Of a stretch of 64,000 nucleotides of DNA, positions 45,600 to 57,482 are shown piece by piece. The position numbers and the translations under genes were made by a program. The DNA comes from Sipunculus nudus (taxonomy: Eukaryota; Annelida; Sipuncula; Golfingiida; Sipunculidae), in the NCBI GenBank assembly GCA_026874595.1, contig CM049312.1, forward strand, positions 52,827,429 through 52,891,428. Direction: 5' to 3'. How positions within the stretch are numbered: position 1 is the first letter of the stretch; each line of letters begins with the position of its first letter. The notes below the pieces were generated by a model, which saw nothing but the letters and a program-made list of their open reading frames with translations, was not told the origin of the DNA and did not search any database.

Positions 45600-46065
45600 T
45601 AGTCGGGCCCGCAGTAACCACGTACATCTCCTCGTTCACCGGTTTGTCGCCAAGTGCACCTAGGCGGTAGAGACCTCTGGTGGACGTTGCGATTCCACGT
45701 TCGTCATAAGCCGAGTTTTCAACAGGCCGAATTCAACACTGCGGTACAGATATGCCCTCAAGTCAGTTAACATCGAACCCTTCTGCCCGTATGACGCTGT
45801 TTACGTGTCAGGATATTCATCCGCAAAATATATTGGAGTTACCCTCTGCTTCCAAAAAAGGAAATCAAAGTACATGAACAAGTAAACCCAAATTCAGTCT
45901 TAAACCACTGACTTAAAACCGAGCGTGACCGATACCTCGTTTAAATGAATTATCTACTGGTGCCTCAGGATATCCGGGTTGTGCTCCGGTTCGCCATCTT
46001 ATAGACCCTTGACACTTGTCCACCTGACGGTATTACCGGCAACCCCTCAGCCTCTGTGGATAAGA
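45600..46065 (+). promoter_or_regulatory. probable OSBP promoter and 5' UTR
   Basis: This ~450-bp block is clearly richer in GC and CpG than either flank and sits directly upstream of the OSBP start codon, as promoters of broadly expressed animal genes often do. CGCCATCTT at 45992-46000 is the inverse of a YY1-type AAGATGGCG core, a motif often found close to start sites. The frame upstream of the ATG is open back to a TGA at 45946-45948, so the leader contains no in-frame stop right before the start. The transcription start site is not determined. Confidence 0.45.
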
Positions 46066-46190
46066 ATGTCGGAATCTAAACAGCTCCAGTCAGATCAGTA
46101 TAAAGGCTGGCTGTACAAATGGACCAATTATATCAAAGGTTATCAGAAGCGCTGGTTTGTACTCCAAAATGGACTGTTATCCTATTACAG
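46066..46190 (+). CDS. OSBP-type oxysterol-binding protein, first coding exon
   Basis: Encodes [13 protein letters not shown] then [20 protein letters not shown] and QNGLLSYY, ending in a split Arg codon AG| before GTCAGA. This is the first strand pair of the N-terminal PH domain of the OSBP/OSBP2 subfamily: the [26 protein letters not shown] signature distinguishes it from other OSBP-related proteins. The PH domain binds phosphoinositides and Arf1 at Golgi membranes. Full-length OSBP also has a VAP-binding FFAT motif and a C-terminal sterol/PI4P exchange domain. Those exons are not in this window. The ATG has A at -3 and a short leader peptide of 13 residues before the domain, much shorter than in human OSBP. 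The donor GTCAGA is less common than GTAAGT but is placed exactly where the conserved exon should end. Confidence 0.85.
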
Positions 46191-46944
46191 GTCAGAACTT
46201 TTTTAAAACTCGACTGTAACATCTATTTTGGGCACTATCAATGTGTCACTACAGTACAGTATGACTCAGAAATATAGACATGGTCTTGGATACATAATAT
46301 ATAAAATGCAGTATTACTATGGCATATACTATTCTTCTTTTACTATATGCATATCCCACTTAATGCCCAACTGTCAGAAAATGTTAGAAGTTTGCTTAAT
46401 TTAATGTCTGAGAATACAGTTCATTCAACATTTAACTTGCACTTACAGGTGCCAAATATTTAATATTCGAGTCAAGAAGATACATTTTCCATGGTACCTT
46501 ATTTAAACTTTTTTTGAAAGCAGTAAAGGGATAAAGTTCACATGTTGAAACAAACTGTTTCAGTGTTTAACAGATACAGATAAAATGTAGTCTGTTAATG
46601 GACTGATGTCCATCCAACAGAAATAGCCTATAAGATGTAGGGTCCAGTGGTAAGATGATGTCAGCAACATATATAATCATATATCATATATATATATATT
46701 TTAATATATGGCAACACTTTTTTGACAGCAGTCAAGGTGAAAGTTCACTTGCAGATACATTGTTTTACAGACCTGTGCACTTAGTACTCAGTTAAGATGA
46801 TTTCATAGACATACATGGCAACATTAATTACAAGATAGAATCATTATATAAGCTGTGGGAAAGGCAAAGAAAAGATTGTTTAGCAAAACTGATACTCTTG
46901 AACTGATTTCTTACACTAGTTATAGAATATACAGTTATAGTCCT

Positions 46945-47053
46945 GTACCTGGGTACACAATGCAGAGTACCTGTACCTGGCTGTCATGACAAGGAAGTAC
47001 CTGTACCTGGAACTAAAGTAGCTGTACCTGATATTTGGTACTCCAGGTACAAT
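46945..47053 (+). repeat. GTACCTG-rich repeat
   Basis: Repeated words GTACCTGTACCTGG, CTGTCATGACAAGGAAGTAC and GTACTCCAGGTAC. The same order occurs in inverse orientation at 61140-61235 (ACCTGGAGTAC, CAGGTACA, ACTCATGACAG). A further GTACCTGTACCTAGGTAC cluster lies at 48205-48275. Class unknown. Confidence 0.6.
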
Positions 47054-47274
47054 TATTATGATAGTGATACTGGAAATGCATATCAGATTGGGTCTATGAA
47101 GTGTACAGAGCTTTTATCCCTGTCAGGGAGGTAACTTATCCAAGGCAGGGGTAATTACTAGGCTTTCAACCCTGGGGCCTTTGACGTTGAGTGGGCCAGG
47201 GCTAGTAGCATGCTGGCCTACCTCCAGCCTATACATAGGAAGTTCATGGTGATATTTTAAGATATTGTAGACGT

Positions 47275-47463
47275 GTTCAGACTAACAGCTTTTATTCATC
47301 AACATCTTGTACCTATCTAAACATTATTATTAGTCTGGTTTACCTGATATAAAATAAAATGTATGTACGAAATAACGTTCAGACTAACAGCTTTTATTCA
47401 CCAACATCTTGTACCTATCTAAACATTATTATTAGTCTGGTTTACCTGATATAAAATAAAATG
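47275..47463. repeat. tandem duplication, 102-bp spacing
   Basis: GTTCAGACTAACAGCTTTTA starts at 47275 and 47377 and the following ~87 bp are nearly identical (one base differs, CATCAAC/CACCAAC). The GTATGTACGAAATAACG after copy 1 recurs at 47519 beyond copy 2, with about 56 extra bases before it. Confidence 0.85.
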
Positions 47464-48649
47464 ACGTCACGAAACTATATCATAACCTGATTGGATTAAA
47501 ATGATAACTGTCTGTAATGTATGTACGAAATAACGTCATGTCACCCAGGTTACGTCCTTGAAGCACAGCTGTACTGGGTGACCTATGACGTTGGCACCGA
47601 GAGACCTACCTAAAAGGTAAACAAATATGTCAATACTGAAAATATTAAATTGTAATGTACTATACGCTACAATATAAAGGGTATGGAGCAAAAAAATATG
47701 GTTATTGTTGCTCACATTCCTTATGTAGATAGTTGTCTAGTATACAAAGAACATCGGTGAAAGAAAAAATGAAGCAGAGAAAATATTTATTGGATCATGG
47801 AACTCTCAACATAAGCTGAAAAAAGCAAAACTTTCCATTTTTTCCCTGCTCAAGCACCAAATGCAGGTTGCTCTTTTAATTCTAAACACATTCCTAAGTG
47901 TTACTTTCTGGGATTAACATGTTAATTGTTACTTCTAATACTAATATATAAAACATATTTAAGTACATACAAATGAAAGTTTTATATTTCTGTATTAATA
48001 TAAACTTACATATCACTTAGATTTATTTATAATCACTTTTACTAAAGGCAGTCCTTTTATATTTGTGAGGCATATTATATATTTCCTGAAGACTTTGGGA
48101 GCAATCATGTAATACTTTAATGATATATTTTGCCCTTATACTGTAATTTATTCTTGCGTATGTTGATAAAATTTATGCTATTATCATAAGTTCAAATGTC
48201 TAGGACAAGTACCTGGACAAGTACTGAAATGGTGTACCTGACCATTTCACAAGTACCTGTACCTAGGTACTGATGGATTTACCCCAATCTTGACCTCTAC
48301 AGCCCCCTTACTATTATATAAGCCAATGATTTCAACATGCATCATTTGGCATCCTGGTTTTAGTGTGTCTGCAAAATGGCAGTCCCAAAGAGTGGTTTTG
48401 AGAAAACTTGGAAAAATAATCTGTCAGGGGTTGATTAGTGTGCAGGGATGCAGCATGAAGGTACATAGAGGACAGTGTCCATTTAAGAATCTATCTTCAG
48501 AGAGAATTTGGTGGGAAGGAGACATGTATCATTTGTATGTGCAAAGTTTACAGTGGAATAACACTTTTCGGACGTCCAAATTTACAAATCATAGTGGGAT
48601 AGTTTTATCATTGCAACATCATATATATATGTATATTTATACAATCCAT

Positions 48650-48830
48650 CCTGTCTGAACAACCACCTGTGAAATGCGGGCAACTGGCTATTACAACCAC
48701 TGGATATCAGTCCCTTTCAAAATTTTGTCATATTATCTATAGATAAAACCTGTTAAATACGACCACCTGGCTATTACGGATTAAGGGCAGTTTTTCCCGA
48801 CCAAACAAAGTGATATACTGACCTGCCTAA
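48650..48830. repeat. ACCTGGCTATTAC repeat fragment
   Basis: CTGGCTATTACAACCACTGG and TACGACCACCTGGCTATTAC words in repeated order. It resembles the short inverted element at 51061 (ACCTGTCTATTACAACCACT). Non-coding fragment. Confidence 0.45.
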
Positions 48831-49343
48831 TCATTCAAAATTGCCCTACAACATAAAAAAAATTGCATTTTCCGTAAGGCCTTAACAGCCTGCCAGTATG
48901 TACAGTAACCAGTCAGCCATATTCAGAAGAATTGCTGTCTAGGGCTATGCAAATGAGTTGAAAAGAACCAATGGCATGCATGTCGTCTCTGTAACCGTGG
49001 TTACCAATTTTGGTACATGTGTACTCCTATTTCTTCTGTCACCTAAACCAGTGCTTGTGTGCTCGTAGGAGTAAAAGCAACGATTAATTCAACATTTGAT
49101 GGCCAATTAACTAAAGGTTTTATGCAAATTTGGTGTCAACACGTGGTGATCATTCATTTTGGGGGTTATAAAGGCGGTAAAAGGTGAGAGCATATCCACA
49201 AGGGCAATGTCATATTCAATACATATTATGTAAACGAAACCCTATATAATTAAAAAGCAAAGGCTAAGATTCTTGATTATTATAGTAAAACCCTCATTAA
49301 ATTTTAAAACAAAAGTCCACATGAATATGCGAATGGTTTCCGC

Positions 49344-50869
49344 CAGGGTTGGCAAGTTTTAGGCATGAAGGTTTTAACCATAGGTTATAACCTGGTTAAA
49401 ACCGCCCCGCCTAAAACAGGTTTTAGGCAGGTTTTAGGCACCAAAAGTGCCCAAAACCTATATTTGTTTACATTTTTTACATAAAGATCTGTAAAACTAC
49501 CATACTGGCTGGGGTGAAGCAGTCACAAGGCTTTGCTGGGCTTCTGGAAGCTATCAAGTATTAGAAATGCATGATTTCCTGTTGGCTGGTACCATGCAGT
49601 CTTCAAAGAGCCTGTATAGGTGTCTGAACATGAGACCATGTTTGTGTGGCACATAGTTTTATTGGCCAAGGTAATGACATTATCAGGACCTTTTGGGTTT
49701 CCTGATGAGTGCCCAGCTACCTTGAATGATGTAATACAGCCTCCAGTTTGCCCTTGTAAGACAGGGTATCACTATCAGAGGGGAGGACTACTTGATTAGA
49801 CAAGTTAATTACAATTTATCAGGGTGATGGGGTCATAAGACCCAATGGTCATAAGTCCTACTACTGTGTCCTAGTAGATGTTCATGTCAACTTTCATACA
49901 TGACTAGGAGGATGCAATCAAAGCCCTTGCCCTGAAGACTGTTCTTGAGCAAACATTTTACTGAGTGATGCAGTCAGTGCCCCTCAGGCCTTCAGGTTTA
50001 ACACAGCCCCTGAGTAATTATGAATATTCTGTGGTTTGCAACATATTCATTGCAAAATATTTTCACATTTTCAGTTTTATACTAATTATAGTGTTTAATG
50101 AGGGTTCCATTTTTACAATTTCATCATACAATTAACAGAGTATATCCATCATTATATAGAAGATAAGTATGTGCACAAAATCTTAAAATTTGACAAGGGA
50201 TGACCTAGCTAAGGGAATAAACAAATAGTGGAAATTCTTGTTCATTATCAGATATTATCATATTTTTAGTTTTATGGCTAGCATAAAAGATATGTAATAA
50301 TTTATAAATCCAATCCAATGCTTTTTGCCATTGAAGCTACAGGCATACAAAATAAACGTTATGTTAGTGAAGCTACAGTATGAAAAACTATTCATCAGTG
50401 TAAATGGAACAACATTTTAAATCCAGGAAAACTTCTTTTCCATTTATCACAAAATTTAATCCCTTGTGATCAAAAAGCCAATAAAAGTATCTGGTTATAA
50501 GCTTAAAGTAAGAGCATTTTTTTATAAATTGGCAGTAATGGAGGTAGGAGAGTCGGAGAACTGTGTTCATAAGGAAATCCCTGAAGTAGTGTTGAATTCA
50601 TTTGTTGCTTTTTTTTGTGTCATGGTTTAATTTGTTTAGTTTGAATAAAATGATCCTCAATTATAATTTGTTGAGCATATTTCTTTAATGCATTTAGATG
50701 TTTAACAATAAAACATAGTTAAACTAAAAGTCATAGGTAAGGGTAAATAAGGTTTTAGGCAGTTAAAGGCAGTTTTAGGCAGGTTATAACCTATTTTAGG
50801 CAGTTAAAGGCATGTTTTAGGCTCTGCCCTGCCGAAAACAGGTTTTGGGCAGCCTAAAACCCAACCCTG
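49344..50869. mobile_element. hAT-type non-autonomous transposon, 8-bp TSD
   Basis: Starts CAGGGTTGGCAAGTTTTAGG and ends with the inverse of CAGGGTTGGGTTTTAGGC. GTTTCCGC is repeated exactly outside both ends (49336-49343, 50870-50877). CAGGG termini plus an exact 8-bp duplication are the hallmarks of hAT transposons. Near each end, TTTTAGGCAG and GGTTATAACC words recur several times, as expected for subterminal transposase-binding motifs. The 1526-bp body has no transposase frame, so it needs a helper in trans. The ends are well preserved. Confidence 0.85.
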
Positions 50870-51060
50870 GTTTCCGCATCTTTAAATAATATTTTCTGAT
50901 GTATCAGTATTGCCTTTCGTGTAAATGGTCTGTCGTTCTGTAAACCATGACAGAAGTTAATCTAACGCAGTCGTTTAAACGTGTAAATGTGGGAAGCTTA
51001 CTTATATGCATACTTCGGTCATACATGTCATCTAAGTTTGTGCAGTTCCTCAATTTTCAT

Positions 51061-51138
51061 AACCTGTTTAATAAGTCCACCTGTCTATTACAACCACTTG
51101 TTGTCAGTCCCTTGGGTGGTCGTATTGGACAGGTTTTA
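51061..51138. mobile_element. 78-bp inverted-repeat element
   Basis: AACCTGTTTAATAAGTCCAC at the left mirrors GGTGGTCGTATTGGACAGGT at the right, with CTATTACAACCACTTG between. No TSD could be fixed. It directly abuts the 51137 repeat. Confidence 0.5.
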
Positions 51139-51900
51139 TTAGCTCAGCTGACTATAAGTCATCTGAGCTATAGTCGTGGTCCATTGTCCGTCGTCCGTCC
51201 GTCCGTCCGTCCGTTGATGTGGCACGTTTTGAAACCGTAAGACCTAGGAATCCAAAATTCAGCATAATGTTAGATGTCCCCAAGATCTCCTACCAAGCTG
51301 AAAACTGGGTCTTTGCAACTTCGTTCCTTTGAGAAATTAAGGAAAAACCTCAATTTTTTATTTAAAACCTATTTTCACACTTCAGGACTGCCTAATATCA
51401 AAACCACTCATCTGTTTTTCCTCATATTTACCATAAATATTCCTCTATATAGTTCCTATGTACATGCCAGAATTTATGTCTGTATTATTTAATTTAAAAA
51501 AGTTATGGGCCCAAACATAATGCATTTTGTAAAAAATCAGGAAAGATATTTGATCACTTAACACAAAAAATGTTAAAGCTATGGACCTTTTTTCCAGTAA
51601 TATAACTTTAATTAATCAAAATTAAATTGTATACCCAAAATTAGATGAAAATCTTTTAAATTTTCTTAAATATTAATAAAAATAAAAAATTGGTACCTTA
51701 AATTTTGCCCAACTTTGACCATGGCACGTTTTTTTCCTGTCAGTACTGTGGATTTAATTTTCAAAGCATGTTTTTTTTAGCATTTCAACTGTTAACACCA
51801 AAGATTTGAAACCAGTTGATCAAAAACTGTATATTTTAATAAGTTTTCAAGCACCATGTAACATATTGTACATCAAGCTAGTGTTATGCAGTTTGCAAGA
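51137..51900 (+). repeat. CAGCTGA-family copy, 3'-truncated
   Basis: TTAGCTCAGCTGACTATAAG, TCATCTGAGCTATAGTCG, (GTCC)n, GGCACGTTTTGAAACCGTAA, AGATGTCCCCAAGATCTCCT and ACTTCAGGACTGCCTAATAT occur in the same order as at 59635. The copy stops before the GAGATCCCCTGCTGTG part. Confidence 0.7.
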
Positions 51901-51924
51901 GCTCAGCTCCCCAGCTTCAGCTCT

Positions 51925-54866
51925 TAGTTCCTTAAATTTGGCATACAGTTAGATGTCTCCAAAATCCCCTACTGTCACCAGAAATCGGTGACAATATGTA
52001 CGGTGTTTTGTATCATAGTTTAACGAAGTCTGTTCTCTATTGATATTGACGTGAAGCGTCTTCCTAAAGCGTTGACAGGTCTTGATTGTATATATATGAA
52101 ATCCCATCGGCTATCAGCAGATTTTATCTGTGTCACGCATTGAGTGTATTAATTCTGGTATGTGGGTCGCCAAGGTGACGCTAGCAGCCAAACCAGGTCA
52201 CATATAACCTTATATGGGACACTTGAGCCATAAGCCAATCAGAGAACCGGATCGCCGAATTGTGATGACGATTGTGACGTCAGAGTTCAGGGAGAGACGC
52301 TGGAAGCTGCCTTCAGTTGGGTCTTGAAGCTTGAGGTGGCAGCACGCACGCACGGGAGTAGGAACATGGAAACGCCAGAAACGGCATAGAAGCAAGCTTC
52401 TATATGTAGCAAGGACCCAGCTCTTGAGAACTCAGCCGTGCTGCCGACAGAGCTTCGTATTGGCGATAAAGTGAGAGAGCGCGCTCGTCACCTGCCGGCC
52501 TAGTTCAGCTTGACCTAAATACATAACCGCCGTAAGCCGAGAAACCATTGCTACACGAGCAAGGTCAAGGACTCTAAGCTCTGCGTAAACAAAGAGCGCT
52601 ATTGCATTCATGTGAACGTAATCCTACCCGGGTCGCTGACAAGCAAGATCAGTTGAAGATCGCTAAACTCAGAAAGACTATATGCTGCTAACCATATGCT
52701 AGATTCTACACAAAACAGTAACCAGAGATCTCTGAAGGAACTGGACTTTATTGGTTTTTATACAAACCAAGGACTCAGTAAATATCCTGTATTTTTAATG
52801 TGAAGGACTGTCGTATTGACACATCAACGCACACACACATCTACATCTTTGTAAGTATTGTCTTGAATTATATTGTGAATTTAACCTGATGTCCCATAGT
52901 TTCTATTGATCTGGGGGTATTATCATCTGGTATTTTTATACACGTCCTTAAAAGAACCTGGAAATGTCACCTGTAATGACCGGGATCTAATTTCTTGATT
53001 AATGAAATCAAGTGGGGAGCGTTAACCCATCCTATTGTTTTATAGGATATATCCGTTGTAAAGTTTTCACGTTAAGTTAGGGGTGACACCTACCATGCCA
53101 AGAATTTGGTCACTAGGACTTAATACCTTCGAGATATTAATGAAAAACTTCATTTTTCCATTAAAAACCCATTGTTACACTTCAAGACTGCCTAATATCA
53201 AAACCACTGATCTGACTTTAATCATAAATAATATACATATTTTTCATTCTCTATGCACATGCCAGAATGATGTCAGTATTGCGTAATTGTTTTAAGTTAT
53301 GGGCCCAAACATAATGCACTTTGTAAAAAATCAAGAAATATATTTACTCCCTTAACAAGGGCATTGCTGAAGCTAGAGATTTTTTTGTCAGGGATGTAAC
53401 ATTATTTAATCAAGATTCAATTGAATACCAAAATTAGTTCTGAATTTTTTCAAATTTTATAAGTTATTAGTATAAATATAAAATTAGTACCTTAAATTTT
53501 GCCCTACTGTGACCATGGCACGTTTGTGTCCTGTGAGCACTGTTGATATAATTTTCATATCATGCACACATTAGGATTTCAGCTTTTTAGTTTAGAAAGC
53601 TGAAAGAAATTGGCCAAAAATTGTAGCTTTTATTAATGTTTTTTATGAGACCCTGTCAGACTTTGGCTCTCTCCAGCCCCTCTTGAGTCACCTGTATGTT
53701 GACCTTGTTGACCTTTCATCAAATTATGCACGCTTGAGGCGAGGCATACAGGAATCCAGGCAGCTTATGGCCAGCCACAGTTGATCCAGGTGTCCAACCC
53801 AACTCATCTAGTAGTTTTAACCAACAACATAACAATAAACAATAAATTAATAAATTTTTATTGGTTTTTAATAACAAATTAAAGAAAAATAGATAAGGAA
53901 TTTGTTAGTTTATAATAACAGGAAATTAACTTGCAGTTACTGATGATATAAGAATCTTGTATCGATGGGTAGAATGTCACATATTCCAAATAACACCATG
54001 CAGTCACCTATGGCATTTTTCAGTTCAATTTTTATGATAAAGAAGTAAATCATATTATTCATTACTAATCATTAGGGATCATATGAAGGAAATTAATGAT
54101 AGACAAAGATGCAGTTGATAATATTAATCTAGATTCTTACTGTGTCTAGTGTGTACATTGATGTGAAATTAGTCCAAAATGAATTTTTACAGTTATTTTT
54201 TAATATAAATAAAAGCCATAAAACCAGGTACTTATGATCATTATTTAAATGTGTGAATTTTGTATATTCTGGATTCTCAACATCATTGGTTGGTGAAACT
54301 GAATAAATACCAGACATGGTGCGAATACTTTGTAATTGTATTTAAATATGATTATGTACTCCATTTTAAAATTTCTTGCATAAAGAATAGGAATTCAGGT
54401 AAAAATGAAAGTATATGAATACTCGTGCAAATACTTTCAAAATGTATTCATGAATGCATTTATGAATATATTCTTTAATATTATTTTAATATCATATCAG
54501 TTATATTTCATTTAAAAAAATCATATGATTCTCTTATTATTTTTTATAAAAATTATATTTGGGACAATATTTGTAATTTTTTTTAATAAATAGTTAAACT
54601 CTTATATTATATGTTCCGTTATAAGTTATATGGCCAAGTCAAAATCTGTGTGACAATAGTACTCCATTTGTTAATAAAATAAATGAAATCAATCCTCTTC
54701 CCTGTCTCCAAAGGTACTATCAAAATCATACATAAGCTAAACAACAACAACTCATAATACAGCTTATATTTATTACCACACAAAACCAGCATGTGCCTCA
54801 TTTCTAAATAATATTTTTTTATCGTATATAACAGCTGAGCGTCGTGACCCATAGGTCCCTTGTTTG
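51925..54866 (+). mobile_element. CAGCTGA-family copy split by a solo LTR
   Basis: Begins 5'-truncated near TTCCTTAAATTTGGCATACA, is interrupted at 51973-53088 by the LTR, resumes ACCATGCCAAGAATTTGGTC, continues through CACTTCAAGACTGCCTAATA and ends near CAGCTGAGCGTCGTGACCCA and TAGGTCCCTTGTTT at 54866. Order matches 59635-60830. The middle part after about 53660 is longer than in that copy. Confidence 0.55.
51973..53088. mobile_element. solo LTR, 1116 bp, TSD CCTAC
   Basis: The insertion starts TGTCACCAG and ends GGTGACA: the TG...CA termini lie in a short inverted repeat. CCTAC is duplicated exactly on both sides (51968-51972, 53089-53093), and the split host repeat rejoins cleanly across it. 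A TATA-like GATTGTATATATATGAA lies near 52083, and the body is GC-richer than its surroundings. There is no internal retroviral coding region, so this fits a solo LTR left by recombination between two LTRs. The retrotransposon superfamily cannot be told from the LTR alone. Confidence 0.75.
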
Positions 54867-55084
54867 ATTATCAAAATCTGATTGGACATCTATATTCCTT
54901 GTAAACTTTGTACAATTATGGATATTACAATTCCTGATTGCCTTATAATTAAATTTTTCTCCTTGGTCACACTGGTGACAGTATAGGTATTCTGTTGGCA
55001 TTGAGCACACCATGTTGACATCTTTTAAATCCAGGTTATCAAAGAGATGTTTGCCTGGTACCTGCCTCTGATATTTTATAATTG

Positions 55085-55893
55085 TATCCCCAGACAAAGT
55101 CGGGGGATATTTATCGGGGGATACTATATTTTCATACTGGTCCCGCCGCCGCCACATAAATCTTGTTGGCGTAATAACTCAAAAAATATTTCACAGATCT
55201 TTACCAAACTTGGTATATGTATAGATATGGGTGAAAGGACGACGCCTATTTAAAAATGAGGTCATGACCTTGACTAGGAGAGTGTCCTTGACCTTGAATA
55301 GGTCCAATTTTGGAAAAAATCACACAAATTCTTAAATATCTCCAGAGATCTTTGCATGGATTGATCCCAAAATCAAGTTGATGGAAGATCATGGATAGGG
55401 TTGTCATGTTCCAGAAACTGGTGGCGCCACCTATTATTCTTTACTTGTTTTTGTGCTGTTTAATACCCCCAAAATTGCTACTTAACAGTACTGTGAGCAT
55501 TATAAGTCAAAAACTAATGGACAGATTTCTTTTATATTATGCATATACATAGATATGGGTTATGGGATGATGTTTATTTAAATTGGGGTCATGACCTCTC
55601 TGTATGAGAGTTGCCGTGACCTTGAATATTGCCATATATGGTAAAAATCACACAAAATCATTAATTTCTCAATAAGGGATGCATTGATTGGTCCAGAAAT
55701 CAACTTGACCAAAGATCTTGGATAGTAATGTCATGTACCAGAAACAGGTGGTGCCACCTGTTATTCTTTTACTTGTTTTCGTGCCGTTTAATACCCCATC
55801 ATTGCCACTTAACAGTACTGTGAGCATTATAAGTCAAAAACTAATGGACAGATTTCTTTCATATTATGCATATACATAGACATGGGTTATGGG

Positions 55894-55941
<48 letters not shown>

Positions 55942-56740
55942 GGTCATGACCTTTCCTATTATAGTGGCCTTGACCTTGAATTTTGCCATATATGGTGAAA
56001 ATTACACAAAATCATTAATATCTCAATAAGGGATGCATGGATTGGTCCAGAAATCAACTTGACCAAAGATCTTGGATAGTAATGTCATGTACCAGAAACA
56101 GGTGGCGCCACCTGTTATTCTTTTACTTGTTTTCATGCCGTTTAAGACCCCATCATTGCCACTTAACAGTACTGTGAGCATTATAAGTCAAAAACTAATG
56201 GACAGATTTCTTTCATATTATGCATATACATAGATATGGGTTATGGGATGAAGTTTTTTTAAATTGGGTCATGACCTTTCCTATGAGAGTGGCCTTGACC
56301 TTGAATATTGCCATATATGGTGAAAATCACACAAAATCATTAATATCTCAATAAGGGATGCATTGATTGGTCCAAAAATCAACTTGACCAAAGATCTTGG
56401 ATAGTGTTGTCATGTACTGGAAACTGATAGCGCCACCTGTCATTCTTTTACTTGTTTTCATGCTGTTTAATACCCCATCATTGCCACTTAACAGTACTGT
56501 GAGCATTATAAGTCAAAAACTAATGGACAGATTTCTTTCATATTATGCATATACATAGACATGGGTTATGGGATGATGTATATTGAAATTGGGGTCATGA
56601 CCTCTATGAGAGTGACCTTTTCTATGAGTGTGGTCTGATATTAATTGTTGCTGAAGATGGATGGGCCTATTCTTATGGGGGGGGGGGGGATTAATTGTCT
56701 GGGGGATACTATGGCACCTGCAGTGCCAAGAAATGTCTAG
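55085..56740 (+). mobile_element. Helentron-like element with tandem core
   Basis: Left end TATCCCCAGACAAAGTCGGG and right-end word GTCTGGGGGATA form an 11-12-bp subterminal inverted repeat. The 3' end carries a hairpin, GGCACCTGCAGTGCC, then AAGAAATGT and the terminal CTAG, followed by T. This is the classical Helitron/Helentron terminus and fits the pearl-type elements known from bivalves. The core is a tandem array of about five units (period about 326 bp, see next entry). There is no Rep/helicase coding, so it is non-autonomous. Confidence 0.75.
55160..56640 (+). repeat. ~326-bp tandem repeat (about five units)
   Basis: ACTTGTTTT-CGTGCCGTTTAA words start at 55443, 55771, 56125 and 56450, with a more diverged unit before. 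Spacings are 328, 354 and 325. The long one contains a (TA)n expansion at about 55901-55938. Units share AGTCAAAAACTAATGGACAG, GGGGTCATGACCT, CCTTGACCTTGAAT and GGTGGCGCCACCTGTTATTC. Later units resemble one another more than the first, suggesting growth by local duplication. Confidence 0.9.
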
Positions 56741-57422
56741 TTACTTCTAGTGTTTTCTTCTGTTTAGCTTAATCTGGGAACATCATAGGAAAAGTGAGTC
56801 AAGTGGCTGATCATCTGAGGGTGTATTATATCAGAGTTCCCTGTTGTAAGAAACCCATGAGTTACGTATACAGAAGGAGATAAAAAATACAGGGCTTTCT
56901 CAAAATTGTTAATATTATCATCAGAAGAACCTTCAGTGTTTTCTGTGTTACTGGGTGATCTTGGTGACGTCATTTATCTGACATCTATAGATTTCGAGAA
57001 GTAAAGCAGAATGACATAAACTTATCAGATTCTCTACATATATAATTAACCTTAATGTGTTACTTTGTTACAATGTGTTGCTTCTATATTTAGTTGTAAC
57101 AAAAAGATAAGACTTCTACAGATTATAACTTTTTACTTAGTCAAGTGTGGTATAAATTATATTTGACACTGAACTGTCCTGTATTAACCAGTAATTGTCC
57201 GAAATAGCACTTGGCAGTAATCCTGTAAGTAAATTCAGCTTTTTACATATTAATCCTTTTATCTGACAACACTGATGACAACAGTTAAGCAATATCAATG
57301 TGGGTTTTTTTTTTTTGCCTACATACACATTAATGAAAAAACGTTTATAAATAGAGACCAAATTTATAACACTTGTTTTGTTCATCACTATTGACCTAAA
57401 AGGATACACACACACACACACT

Positions 57423-57425
<3 letters not shown>

Positions 57426-57479
<54 letters not shown>
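57426..57479. repeat. (CA)n/(TA)n microsatellite
   Basis: ACACACACAC followed by about 50 bp of TA repeats. Confidence 0.95.

Positions 57480-57482
<3 letters not shown>

Noticed and set aside
48290-48658. 122-codon plus frame in the OSBP intron
   Set aside because: No resemblance to OSBP or any known domain, no splice signals, ends in TA-rich sequence.
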